This document shows positions 48,190 to 58,997 of a stretch of 64,000 bases of DNA, in pieces (within the stretch, counting starts at the first letter, position 1; every line of letters begins with the position of its first letter). Both the position numbers and the translations under genes were made by a program. Origin of the DNA: Antedon bifida (taxonomy: Eukaryota > Echinodermata > Crinoidea > Comatulida > Antedonidae); NCBI GenBank assembly GCA_963402885.1, contig OY727100.1, positions 9,393,395 to 9,457,394 on the forward strand. The letters are read 5' to 3'. The notes under the pieces were generated by a model. That model saw only the letters and a list, made by a program, of their open reading frames with translations, made no database searches and was not told where the DNA came from.

Positions 48190-48400
48190 GCAGTCTAAAT
48201 AATAGTCCAAATGCCCAATGGCAGACAAGTGGCAGCAAACAGTGATTCTGAAAACGTTGGTAAGGGTGGATTTTCTGGACAGTGCGAGATACCCTGTGGC
48301 AAGGACATGCTGAAATTTAATACAGAGCCCTGTATTTTACACGTCAAAACAACAGCTCAAAAAGGAATGAAGAGCATGTATATGTATATCTTTATTATTA
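48190..48400 (+). pseudogene. HECT C-lobe remnant
   Basis: One frame reads FLDSARYPVARTC, a stop, then NLIQSPVFYTSKQQLKKE. This resembles the end of HECT ubiquitin-ligase C-lobes, where a (L/Y)P-x-A-x-T-C loop holds the thioester cysteine and is followed by a hydrophobic L-P strand. The preceding bases CCAATGGCAGACAAGTGGCA also occur in the HECT-like piece at 50.2 kb, so the two are copies of one family. A stop directly after the Cys and no N-lobe: not functional. Confidence 0.4.
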
Positions 48401-48599
48401 GGTAAACAAACTGAGTAAACGGAAGGTAGCAGTTTGCCGGCAACTGTTTCGAAAAGGAAGAGGTCAAACCTCACATAGATGAATGCATAAATAATCACTT
48501 GGTTAAGGGTATTTGTAAGTTCTAAATACATTTTAAAAAGAAAACATATGTTAACCTTCCTAAGTTCATTCACCAATACCAAATGTCATCAGCTTGATT

Positions 48600-49005
48600 T
48601 TTAAAAACTTGGAACGATGTGATGTCAATAAACTATTATATGTGGAATACTGCGGCCAAATTTACAAAGAGAAGCAACAAACTTTGGTAATGGGATGACC
48701 GTAGAGCATGTAGTTGGCATGACGCTATGGAGGCTTTCAACGTGTTGCGACCTTCGCACAATTGGGAAATATGTTTGGTGTGCACATGTGTCTGCAGATC
48801 CATCAAGCAAGTGTGTCAGGCAGTGGTAGACCTCATGTACAATGCCTACATTGTTTGGCCAGTAGGAGATCGCTTGACTACTACTGTAGCAGGCTTCAAT
48901 GAACTGCATGGCTTTCCTCAATGTGCAGGATCACACATCCCTATTCTTGCACCTAAAAAGTCAATCGCAAGGGCCACTACTCTGTTATACTACAAGCAGT
49001 AGTAG
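48600..49005 (+). pseudogene. HARBI1-like (PIF/Harbinger) nuclease remnant
   Basis: Frames read WRLSTCCDLRTIGKYV, then after a shift VCRSIKQVCQAVVDLMYNAY and NELHGFPQCAGSHIPILAP. Harbinger nucleases have a helix-turn-helix-like T-V-x-R-x-V segment followed by G-F-P-x-x-x-G-A-I-D-G-x-H-I-P-I, in which the Asp is the first catalytic residue. Here the bases for Ala-Ile-Asp-Gly are missing between CAG and SHIPI. The catalytic Asp is lost and the remainder is absent, so the copy is dead. Confidence 0.75.
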
Positions 49006-49410
49006 ATCATAAATTAAGGTATCTCTCCCCGAATTTTGTGTCACGTGTAATCTTATCAACATTACATCTTATAACTTTGGCCCTGTTTCTGCTGCCAAGA
49101 AAATACTGTATTTAATACTGTATTTTTTGAATACCGTATTTATACCGTATCATACAAATTATTCTGTTCTATACAAAAATTATGCAAAATACAACAAGCA
49201 TTCATTTTGTCCTATTTAGAATATGTTACTCAGAGTGATTCACCAAACATGGTAAAACCAAAAAAAAACCTTTTGTTGCATTTTGTTGGAGTCGACTACT
49301 ACTAGAGCATAGGCCTACTGCAGGCCTACATAAAAACTTAATGAAGAATTATCATTTTTCGTGCAAAATAATAAGGTACAATTATGTGTGAAGGGGTTTG
49401 TTTTTTACCA

Positions 49411-49700
49411 TAGTCAGCATAAACAGAAAACCATTGATAACTAGATAAAAACAGAAATAGCACTGTAGGTAAAAGAAGAGGCATAAATAGGGGTTGCTGT
49501 GAATATTCTAAACATTGTTTAAGCCTTGTTTCTTGAATTGTGGCTGAAGAATAGTCAGCATAAACAGCAAACCATTAACCGATAACTACATGTAGATAAA
49601 AACAGAAATGGCACTGTAGGTAAAAGAAGAGGCATGGATAGGGGTTGCTTTGAATATTCTAAACATTGTTTAAGCCTTGTTTCTTGAATTATGGTTGAGG
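49411..49700. repeat. ~141-bp tandem duplication
   Basis: Two copies starting TAGTCAGCATAAACAG at 49411 and 49552, each holding GCACTGTAGGTAAAAGAAGA and CTAAACATTGTTTAAGCC. They differ by a few substitutions and a small insertion. Non-coding. Confidence 0.9.
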
Positions 49701-50060
49701 AATTAATGATTAAATTTAAAACTAAGATGCAGCACCCTGGAGATTTCCGTGAGTGCATACAAATTCGAATAACAAATAATTACTATTCGAAGGCTGATCA
49801 CTCCCACCTTCACCAATACCAAATGTCTCCTGGGAAGTGTTTTTGAAGGATTGTGAAGGTATTCTTTTTAAATATTTGTTACCATATCTTGTTTGATTTG
49901 TTTTAATGTGTAAGTGCCTTACCATGAAGCTAGAAAGCTAGTTGCAAGGAAGGAAATAAGTGTAAAATACCATAAGCTTATAATTATTATATTAATTTGA
50001 TTTAAAAAATAGCTATAAATTGAAAAATATTATTACATTTATTTAAACATTTATTTACAG

Positions 50061-50248
50061 AAGTAAAGGCAAGAACAACACTAGAAGATTTTCTCGTGTT
50101 TGTTAGCGGAGCAGATACCATTCCTCCACTAGGTTTCTATGAAAATATAACAATCCGATTTTTCTCTAGACGTCACAACTTTAAAGGGTACCCAACTGCC
50201 AAATATCCAATGGCAGACAAGTGGCAGCAAACATGGAATGTGTGAGAG
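50061..50248 (+). pseudogene. HECT C-lobe exon fragment
   Basis: After an acceptor (TTTATTTACAG) the frame reads TTLEDFLVFVSGADTIPPLG then FYENITIRFFSRRHNFKGYP and TAK. The FL-x-F-V-x-G-x-x-x-I-P-P-L-G-F stretch and the later P-T-A are typical of the HECT C-lobe, but the active-site S-x-C does not follow. Instead the DNA switches to CCAATGGCAGACAAGTGGCA, shared with 48.2 kb, and meets a stop at 50246. Small HECT-type genes of this sort are often multicopy in invertebrates and fish. Broken copy. Confidence 0.6.
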
Positions 50249-50654
50249 TGATCTGCACCCTCAAGAAGAAATTGACCGTAATTCTACTCACAAACTACTC
50301 ACAAACTACTAACAAGTGAACTTTTACAAAATGTAATAAAATAAAAGGTGAAAGCAGTTATTAAAGTAATGTATATTTTTATGTTTTAGATCTGCACCGA
50401 CGACATGGTGTCTATAAAATAAAGAATATGCCCAGGTTGTGGACAAAAGAAATACCTTTGCTTCACTTAAAGTTTATTTTATTTTATATAGTTACACAAC
50501 CTTTTATTACTTTTTTTCAGAGGAAAAATACTATTCCAAAAAGGAACTCCTGCTAATAGCCAACAGCTATTTTTCATACAAATTACAGGCCACTGATATT
50601 AGTATATAAATGCAGTATTGCCTATATATAATTCATCATTAATATGTTGTAATG

Positions 50655-53600
50655 CTGCCATAAGTCGCGTGCTCTCGATCATCGATGTGTTTGCACGTGA
50701 TGTCATTTTAAATGATACAACCCTAGGCGTTTCTACGAAGACCTTTGATGTTGCCGTTCTTGATGTTGATGGCACACTCGATGAAAACGTTGTCTTTGTT
50801 GGAGGACCAGATTCACAGGTATGCTTGCACTATAAGTATGTATCGATATTAAATGACAAGCCACTGTCTAAGGCCACTGTAGTAGGCTTCTATATATTTT
50901 TTTACTTAGGATAAAATGGAACAAGTGAAACAAACATGTTTAAAACTGAATCATTTAAATATGACGTTCACGTCAGTTGAAAATAGGTTGACAAAATAGT
51001 AAATAAGCAGCTGTTTTTCGTTGTAATAATACTCATTATGTTTTTTCTCATAAAAGGCAAATATATTTGTCAATATTACTATTGATGATATTGCGAGTGA
51101 GTTTACATCTGTAACTATGCCGAGATCTATATTCGAGCAAATCGGACCGATACCAAGATGCCAGTTTGTTATCTTTTCAGACACAGTTTACTTTGATGTA
51201 AGTGCTGTCGAAGTTTTACGTAAATGAGAACGTTTTCATCTTTTTAAAAAAATTGAATTGTTAGTTAAAATCATTTATAAAAAAAAAAATTATTATGTAT
51301 TGAAAAAATATTTAATTATAGTCATGTTTTTAATATTATAACTTGTAGTTTTGTATAATAATATTGTCGATCAGAAGTGCCAGTTTTTCTTCTTCTAATT
51401 TCTTTATTCTATTGTTGGCGGTTATTCCTCTTCTAGTCATTATACTATCTCTTATTCAGATGTACTTATTCGTTTTAGGTAATCGGTGAAGTTGTGGATA
51501 CTAACATGAATTTCACAGATCAACCAGTTTACAACATCACCAATTCGACAACAGATGAATTCTTAAACGAAACATTTGAAGAACCAATAAAAACAAATGT
51601 ATTGAACAGTTTTGTTATATCGGCTACAATTGGGGACTTGGAGATAACGGATCTATTTTATTCATAAAACACAATGTAAACTTACATAGAATAGTGACAA
51701 AAATGTTTTTCATTCTAATATTAACGTTTCTTTGAATCATACAGTTTCGTTTTTTGTTTAACTTGGATTATTATTTTTCGTTATTTCAGAATGTTGGAAA
51801 TCCAAAATGTGTATTCTGGAATTTTACTGCTAACGGTAATGTTATAAAATAGCAATTTTGTAAAGGTTTATTTACAAGCTTACATTATCCAAAAGGAGAT
51901 CCACGAAGGTGAGACTGATTATACTATAGAATTGAAACATAGCATTTGTTTTATTTTTGTATTTATCGGACATTTTGTTTGTTTTTCAACTTCCCTATCC
52001 TCATTCATTTACTTGTTTGTAAATTTCCAGACATATTATACTTGATTGTGAGACATTTAATTAGCTTAATGGTGTTGTTAGGTTTCACCTGGGCAGTAGC
52101 AATATTTGCTGTTAGTGAGGCCAGCCTAGTTTTTAGCTATTTATTTGCTATATTAAATACCTTTCAAGGTTTGAGCATATTTATTTTCCATTGCCTCGCG
52201 AAGAAAGACATTCGTCAACACTGGCGGAGACTCTGTTGTCCATGCTGTGGAGGTGATGATATATCGTCAGGTGAGAGACATAAATACAGTAATTTATTTA
52301 TAGTTAATTAACGCCAACCAAAATTCTCAGACTATAAATTTATTTTATCGACGTCCATGGAGTGTTCTGGCCGGCAACTTATCCAACGGAAATTAAACAC
52401 AGTAGGCCTAAGATAAAGGATTTGAAATGGTTTTGGTTTTTGGCTCTTGGTTTTAACAAAGCTTTTATTTCCCATGGTTATGTTTCCATGCCAGGTTTTG
52501 GTTCGTCAAGCAAGTTTCGATCAGGTACCAAGCGGCAAAGAATCACATGGTCTACTGATGCTCGAAATCAGACGAAGAAAGGATTACCATCTGCTCATAC
52601 AAATGGTTCGTCTGCGTCGGCGCATAACACTAACAGTGAGTTTCAATCATCAATAACGGAGTCGTAGAAGAAGTAGATGTTCTTTGCCAATGTAGTATAG
52701 AGCCTATGTGGCTATATTGTCTTTGCTAATGTTCACTAAAAAATGTCTGCTGCTTTAATGCCATAGTTATTATTTTCAATTTGTATGTCTTGTAAGCATA
52801 ATGCTATTCTACGTTGAATACTTTTACGTTAAGTGTTGTAAAAAGGAGATTGTGTCGCACTTATGTAACCAATATGCCAGGCTAAAGCTGATTTTGTACA
52901 TACCCATGTAAAAAATAATTTGTGAGAAATCTGCATCTTGCTTTATTTAGGCTATGTGTCTCGTACGTATACATTGTTCTTCTTAATGTTATGTCTATTC
53001 AACATTTATTTTAAACTTTTTATGTGCTTATTGCAGAACATCGTTTTGTTTTCATGTTTAAAAAACATGCTGTTTTGTTTCTAGCTTAGTTAAGGTAATT
53101 GTTACGTCATTGCTTGTATTATGTTTGTCCATGTATAGGCATACAAACTTCTATCATTCTAATATAAAATACAATAATGTATTGGAAATATAATAATACA
53201 CAACAGACCTCCCTTTTACTAATTCCAGAATATTATTTAAATTATTTTAATAACCAAGTAGGGCTTTGGGGAACCATTAACGAATCAACTTAATATTTTA
53301 CGCAATGTTCTGGAGATACAAAGTCGTTCATATCACAATCAAACAAACGTTGAATACTGAACTTTTGTGTAGAATTGTCAAATATTGATGATACCTATAA
53401 TAGATACATGTTTATCTATTTCAAATGTAATAATGCTTATGTATTAAAATGCATACACCGATGTCTTTCTTGTTATGAATCTGAATATTGGTTTATCCAC
53501 ACTAGTATATTGTCAATTTAGAATTGTATTAGCTAAATCGTCACTTGAATCTAAAATTCATTTTCCAGCTTCAGACTTCAACTCAAGAAATAGTGGTAAT

Positions 53601-53690
53601 TATCCATACACGAATGGCGAAGCTATGTTCAACAGACCACCATCATATACGATATTAACTGCGGTCTCACTGGCCACTTCTTTTAGTTGA
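50655..53690 (+). pseudogene. Adhesion G-protein-coupled receptor, truncated and missing TM1-TM5
   Basis: Exons: 50655-50818 (ISRVLSIIDVFARDVILN, GAIN domain), 51057-51197 (ANIFVNITIDDIASEFTSVT), 51479-51675 (NSFVISATIGDLEITD), 51790-51835 (GPS-type NPKCVFWNFTAN), 52031-52270 (TM6-TM7: LISLMVLLGFTWAVAIFAVS then LFAILNTFQGLSIFIFHCLA), 52495-52635 and 53569-53690 (cytoplasmic tail, stop TGA). All junction phases agree except the end of the third exon, where a one-base shift gives TAA at 51665 instead of LFIKHN. The GPS strand, its cleavage site and TM1-TM5 should lie between 51835 and 52031, but only 195 bp are there. The left edge starts at a dispersed repeat also found at 58.9 kb, so the N-terminus is lost. 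An alternative stop exists at 52665 if the 52635 donor is unused. Confidence 0.75.
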
Positions 53691-53935
53691 GTTAACGCGT
53701 CTAAAAGAAAACGGAAATCTTGTAATCATACCATAGTGATAATTTATTGTAAACGTCTCAATCTGTAGTAAACCATTAGAGGACAATTAAATATTTATTT
53801 TTCCTTCATGAAAGTATTCCAGATGAGCATAGCATCAACGACAATTACGTAATCCCTAAATTCACGCACACTCACGTTACACAGACTTTAATAATAATAA
53901 TAATTTATTTGGAGATTACACTCAATTAATTTTAA
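53691..53935. other. Flank with a non-LTR-type microsatellite tail
   Basis: No coding signal. TAATAATAATAATAATTTAT near 53889-53908 looks like the simple tail of a retroposon on the minus strand. It is followed by the repeat that is also found at 59.0 kb. Confidence 0.35.
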
Positions 53936-54370
53936 ATTCATGAGTATGGTAAGAATCACTTTAACCCAGACGCTTTAACCCAGAATATGACTACGTCACA
54001 CTGAAGATTGTATTATTATCATAGAGTTCATGGTGTTGTATATTGTACAATAAATAATCTTCAATGGGGGTAAAGATTGTAATTCAGAAACAAAATGCAT
54101 TCTGGACTGTCTAATCAAGCCAGCTGTGGCAAGACAATATAGTTGGACTGGGGCAAAAGGAAAGAAGGAGTTCCGAACATTGAATTTAATGAAAGTGATA
54201 ATAGGTAGGTTTAGAGAAAATCATTAAAATATTACCCGATTTTAGGCCAACATTTTATTGAAACATTCATCAGAAAAATATTTTTTTGAAGGTTACAGTA
54301 GTAACTAGGACACAAAAACTATTCACACATAAATATCCATAACACTGTCGAACAATGTGGTACAGTCAAA
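53936..54370. repeat. Dispersed ~400-bp repeat, copy 1
   Basis: Matches 58998-59470 nearly throughout: AATTTTAAATTCATGAGTATGG or similar at the start, CATTCTGGACTGTCTA, GCCAGCTGTGGCAAGACAAT, GGAAAGAAGGAGTTCCGAAC and CACTGTCGAACAATGTGGTA at the end. The second copy has an extra piece near 59110-59165 and a smaller one near 59350. No coding content. Part of the duplicated mosaic at 48-64 kb. Confidence 0.9.
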
Positions 54371-54390
54371 TATTTTTTATTTTTTACAGG

Positions 54391-54555
54391 AGCAGTTAAA
54401 AAAAACCAAAAATCAAAGGATTCCACAAATGAAGAAGTAATTGCGGCTGTCAAAACATATCTGTACAACTCTAGAGATAAAGAAGGTGGAAGAATTAAGG
54501 CCTTAGACAGCCTAAGCAAACTACTCACGGTGGCGTTATCTACGCAAGGCGTACG
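54391..54555 (+). other. Candidate exon of an unrecognised gene
   Basis: An acceptor (TTTTTTACAG) and a donor (GTACG-GTAATC) bracket an open frame: KKNQKSKDSTNEEVIAAVKT then YLYNSRDKEGGRIKALDSLS and KLLTVALSTQGVR. The middle is helical and charged. The right end runs into GGTGGCGTTA...GTTCAGACAC, which has the look of a DNA-element end, so the true exon may stop earlier. Family unknown. Confidence 0.35.
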
Positions 54556-55056
54556 GTAATCGGTGGCTTTAAAGCCAAGGTGTTCAGACACAACGATCAA
54601 CATTCCAATGCCTTGCGTTTAGGTTTTGTATTTATATATCACTTACGTCAACTTTACTGTTCTTTAAACTTGGAAACCTAAAAATACATTTGATATAGCT
54701 ATTTCTCTATCGTATACTAGGGTACAGGTATGTAAGGTTAAAAATCACTGATGCATCACTGGATTAGCGTTATTAAATCTACCCTCTCCCGCTAGAGTTA
54801 TTAACGCCACTGGCGCGGAGTAACAGCTCCCTAACGCCAATCTGCGGCCTGGTTCAGACACAAAAATATATGTACGCCACTTACATAACTCCACGGTAAC
54901 TCTGTGAGTCTGAACATACAATGAGACTTAAGTGACATTGAAAATATACCATAAGCTTATAAAAGGTTATATAATATCCCATAAAAATAAAGCAACATAT
55001 TAATTTGATTAAAACAATTTCAGACAAATTATGCTTTGGATAAACCTTATTTTTCA

Positions 55057-55158
55057 GAAACATCATCACTGCCACCAACAAGAGAAGAACAAGAAGATGT
55101 ACAAGAAGATTTTGAAAAAATTGACCGTAATTCTTTAAAAAAAACTACTCACAAGTGA
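55057..55158 (+). other. Candidate terminal exon, multicopy family
   Basis: After TTATTTTTCAG the frame reads ETSSLPPTREEQEDVQEDFE then KIDRNSLKKTTHK and stops at 55156-55158. Related sequence occurs at 57975-58070 (VQEDFQKIDRNSTHKLL in one frame) and in decayed form at 50265-50320. It is a short acidic C-terminus of an unknown gene present in at least three copies here. Confidence 0.4.
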
Positions 55159-55179
55159 ACCACGAGGTGTTGTTGGTAG

Positions 55180-55345
55180 GATGGTATGCGGGCCAAATTT
55201 AGGTATAAAATTATCAATACGTTACAAGTACAAAACTACAAAAAAATTAACTAAACCATATTTTCATTTATTTATATGTAATAAAATAAAAGGTGAAAGC
55301 AGTTATTAAAGTAATTGTAATAATAATGATATACATTTATAATTT
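55180..55345. repeat. Dispersed repeat (TATGCGGGCCAAATTTA family)
   Basis: GGTATGCGGGCCAAATTTA, then CAAAACTAC...AATTAACTAAACCATATTTT and AAAATAAAAGGTGAAAGCAG. The same order occurs at 58095-58590 and 60260-60400, and the last piece at 50335-50360. It follows the terminal-exon family, so it is probably its duplicated 3' flank. Confidence 0.85.
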
Positions 55346-55545
55346 AGAAATCAACCTTTGTATTAGAATTCAACTTTCAGCCCAGAAAGTCCAGTGGAAA
55401 GTTTGTCCAGATGTTTTAATGTCCATTTAGTTCATAATTAAATCCCAAAAGTAAACAGTTTATTCGACCTCTCTAACCGTTCCCATCGTAAAACAATTAG
55501 ATATTGAAAATTTTAAGCAAAGATTCGACAGGGCCAATTCATCAT

Positions 55546-55859
55546 TGTAACCTCCCCAGATAAGATCAATCACTCCCACCTTAACACCCCTGGATCAACT
55601 TTGGACCAATCATTAGCTTCTAAGATGATGTAATGACATATGCTAATGAGCTGAGCCAATATACACACAGGTTCGAGTAGCCTCCAGACACACCTCACAG
55701 CCACTTCTCCAGAAGCAGACCTACACTCACACCTCACTTTATCCTCTGTTCCTTATACTTATAGTTGCATATTATACTATATTATTATTGTATCATCAAG
55801 TATTATTGAATAAACAATATATGTGTTACTACAGTCAAGCGAGTTGAGTCCTCATTACA
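55546..55859 (+). mobile_element. Solitary LTR-like sequence
   Basis: Starts TGTAACCTCC and ends CTCATTACA, with matching TGTAA...TTACA termini, and is about 314 bp long. Inside there are a TATA-like region near 55755-55790 and an AATAAA at 55809-55814 about 45 bases from the end. AGCAAGTTACTGGCGA follows immediately, where a primer-binding site would lie; TGGCGA-type sites are common in Gypsy and Pao elements. Sequence from about 55873 on matches the repeat at 58.76 kb, so no internal retroviral-type part remains. No matching target duplication seen. Confidence 0.5.
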
Positions 55860-56036
55860 AGCAAGTTACTGGCGAACAGATTCTTTAACAAAATGAACCA
55901 TGTAGTCAACAAGTTAATGGCGAAAAGGTAAAAACTTCTTGAGAAAACACAAATTTTAAAGGTATTTATACATCACATTTTATAACTTACTATTAAAAAA
56001 TAATTGATCTTCCTTTCTATTTTACTCATCAGACAG

Positions 56037-56290
56037 AGTTGGCTCTCTGCAAGTTGTCCACATCATGCATACTCTGCGCTGAAAGTCCAAGGGATCATGT
56101 CAATTTAATTATGTTGTATGTCATATGCTTCTACCCAAACCACGGAAGACATGCAGAACCAACAGAGGAAAATATAATGCAGCCAAAGAGGGGAAACTGC
56201 AAGTTCATCTACATGTACTAACTGTAATAAAGCAGTCATAGGAACACCAAGAAGTACGTTTTGCACATGCTGACATTAGGTAGGGAATAC
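56037..56290 (+). pseudogene. Partial copy of the 61-kb gene exon, with CxxC frame
   Basis: After a CATCAG acceptor the frame reads TELALCKLSTSCILCAESPR then DHVNLIMLY, nearly identical to the exon at 61091. It diverges near 56125. In another frame, further right, it reads SSSTCTNCNKAVIGTPRST then FCTC, a CxxC-type zinc-ribbon-like string. The switch of frame and content suggests this copy is broken or holds sequence lost from the 61-kb copies. Confidence 0.4.
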
Positions 56291-56678
56291 ACGAAAAAAA
56301 AAAAAAGAATCTAGCCTACATTATTTCTTTGCTTTCTTTCTTGTACCGCTCGTATGTGTATATTCATCAAATTCAGCAATAGTAGCATATAGATTTGCAT
56401 AAACCACAATTATACAATACATTAACCCTTCTTTCAAATGTAGGTGAACTGCTTTATGGCATGTAAACACATTGTATTGTAAATTAACATTGTTTTGATA
56501 AATATCCATTTTAGATGATATTGGAATGCAAGTATAGTCCTGGGCCTACTAAACTGCCATCAAAGAAACAACCAAAGCTGTAGGCCTGTAATGTACGATT
56601 TGTTTTCCGTGTTATCTATCTAAAACACCCATCCATTAAAATTAATTTTCGTAAATAATTCTTTCGAAAAATTTATAG

Positions 56679-56751
56679 ACAGTGTTGCCGTCAATGCAAT
56701 GCCTCATGTCATTGAATCGCCTCCAGAATCATGGGACGATGATATGAATGG
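56679..56751 (+). other. Candidate short exon
   Basis: An acceptor (AAAATTTATAG) and donor (GAATG-GTAAGG) bracket a phase-1/phase-1 frame: DSVAVNAMPHVIESPPESWD then DDMN. Acidic and proline-containing. It follows the exon copy at 56.04 kb by 0.4 kb on the same strand and could be its next exon. Family unknown. Confidence 0.3.
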
Positions 56752-57740
56752 TAAGGCATAACATATTTATAAGAATATTTCCAGCATAAATGATCTCGTA
56801 AGACTGGACCAGATTGGGTAGAGCAGCTAAAACAAAAACCTGTCAACACCAGCAACACCAGGTGATGACAACTGCCTTTATCATACCCTCGCTTATCAAG
56901 CTAATACCTGTCTGAAATGGACTGTTGTCACGCACATAGATTTGTAAACATTTGATTGCTGAATTCCTTGAGACACACAAGATACAATGGCAAGTGAGTT
57001 TCTAATGCTATACAACAAGACGGCTAATCTAATCAAATTATTTTTTATATGAATGAATCATTTTGATTTGAATGTTAGTAGCATAACCGTTTTAAGCACC
57101 CTAGCGCTCTCCTAATTTTATCTATAATATATTATATGATTATTTTACGATAGAACAGGAACCAGGCCCAAAACATTAAAGGCATCACACACGTTTAGAG
57201 AAATATAATAATACGAGGATACACAGCTATTTTGAGGCCCACCCGTGACACCATACACCTTTGAATAACTGTTAGTAGGCCTATTAGGAGGATACGATAA
57301 TAATTTTTCGGGCTAGATAGGTATGTACCCCAATGAAATCAATGGGTATTTTACTATACAGAATATTCAAATTGCACAACCTGAAACTGTATAATTGGTA
57401 TACATTTTACTATAATAAAACCTAGTATATTGTAGTTCTTGTATTAAAAGGTTAGGCCTATATCTTTACTTGTTTATTACAATGATAATATTAATACTAT
57501 TTCTAATTCGTCAGATAACGGACGGTGCAACTGATGGACCACAGAAAACTTCACACTGTCTTCAATCAATAATTCATTATAATTTATTTTTTTTGATGGA
57601 TACAGAATCAAGTGTACTGTCATTTCATTTGTTGCTATGAAAAGTTTGTCTATTTATATTTTTTTCGCTCCTAGTTAATAATACAATAAAAGAACAGTAA
57701 TTTCGGAGGGTCAGAGGTACCCCGCATATAATATAAAAGT
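56752..57740. other. No gene seen
   Basis: Nothing supported. AT-rich sequence without long frames, repeats or splice-bounded coding stretches. Confidence 0.5.
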
Positions 57741-58130
57741 TAATAACTATTCACCAATACCAAATGTCGAAGAACAAATTTAACAGTTTGCAAGGAAGGG
57801 TCTTAGTGCTCACAAAATGTGAAACTACCTGAAGTTTGCACCAAAAATAATGAAATAAGTGTAAAATAATAGCCTAATAATATACCATAAGCTTATAAAA
57901 GGTTATATAATATCCCATAAAATAAAGTAACATATTAATTTGATTAAAACAATTTCAGACAAATTATGCTTATCATCACTCCCACCTTCACCCAATGTTG
58001 ACACCAAAGAAGTACAAGAAGATTTTCAAAAAATTGACCGTAATTCTACTCACAAACTACTCACAAGTGAACTTTGAGGTGTTGTTGGTAGGTTGGTATG
58101 CGGGCCAAATTTAGGTACAAAATTATCAAT
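57741..58130 (+). repeat. Second copy of the terminal-exon block
   Basis: TTCACCAATACCAAATGTC (also near 49811), then TACCATAAGCTTATAAAAGG, ATCCCATAAA and GATTAAAACAATTTCAGACA match 54946-55030. The VQEDFxKIDRNS coding piece and the GCGGGCCAAATTTAGGTA flank follow. It is interrupted at 58130 by the insertion described next. Confidence 0.85.
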
Positions 58131-58473
58131 TTTTGTCTCACTAAGAAACAAAGTGAAAGTATCAACAACCCAAATGCAGAGTTGAAAGATATAGAAAAAG
58201 TGCAATACCATACCTTATCTCGCTTCTAAATGAATAATCATTATATATCACCCAATATTCAGTGCAGTACAGCTATGTGATTCTTATTGGTCCTTTTAGG
58301 TGTTTTTTTAATGTTCCTGTATAGTATTTCTTGTGTAAATTGCATCCTTTTTTATATAAAATTATCATTGGTTTTATACTTTTATACAAATTTTAATATT
58401 GAGAAAATGTAAATATCTTTGTAATTCAGCTAAGGCTGCGATGATATTATTAAAATAAATGAAATGAAATGAA
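58131..58473 (+). mobile_element. Retroposon insertion with ATCAAT target duplication
   Basis: The related copies at 55.21 and 60.29 kb read ATCAAT or ATCAAC straight into AC(A/G)TTACAA. Here 343 bp intervene, flanked by ATCAAT at 58125-58130 and 58474-58479, and end in AAATAAATGAAATGAAATGA. That is a 6-bp target duplication with a short microsatellite tail, as left by non-LTR retroposition on the plus strand. No RT coding remains. Confidence 0.8.
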
Positions 58474-58997
58474 ATCAATACATTACAAAACTACAACAAA
58501 ATTAACTAAACCATATTTTAATTTATTTATATGTATATACAAAATGTAATAAAATAAAAGGTGAAAGCAGTTATTATAGTAATGTATGCACCGACGACAT
58601 GGTGTCTATAAAGTAAAGAATATGCCCAGGTTGTGGACAAAAGAAATACCTTTTGCTTCACTTAATCAAATTTAAGGTGGCATTTAAAGTTTATAGTTTA
58701 TTTTAATGTTAATTAATGCTTTTGTTGTTGTTTTTTAAAACCTATTCTTGTATCACAGATTCTTGAACCAAAAAATGAGCCATGATGTAGTCAACAAGTT
58801 ACTAGCAAAAGGGTAAAAACAATTATAAAAGATTCTTGAAAACACAAAAATTGATGGATATGGCAAGCGTATTTTGTGAAGAACAGTACTTTTATGGCCA
58901 CTGATATTGGTATATAAATGCAGTATTGCCTATATATAATTCATCATTAATATGTTGTAATGCTGGTGTGTTTTATACAATTAATGAATACTTTTAT
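58474..58997. repeat. Continuation of the duplicated mosaic
   Basis: Contains AAAATAAAAGGTGAAAGCAG, GCACCGACGACATGGTGTCT and AAGAATATGCCCAGGTTGTG, shared with 50340-50460, plus GTAGTCAACAAGTTACTAGC (shared with 55901) and CAGTATTGCCTATATATAAT (shared with 50611, the left edge of the GPCR remnant). Confidence 0.85.

Noticed and set aside
52636..52667. The stop at 52665 as the only end of the GPCR remnant
   Set aside because: A GTGAGT donor at 52636 and a phase-matched last exon at 53569-53690 give a better continuation; the earlier stop is kept only as an alternative.
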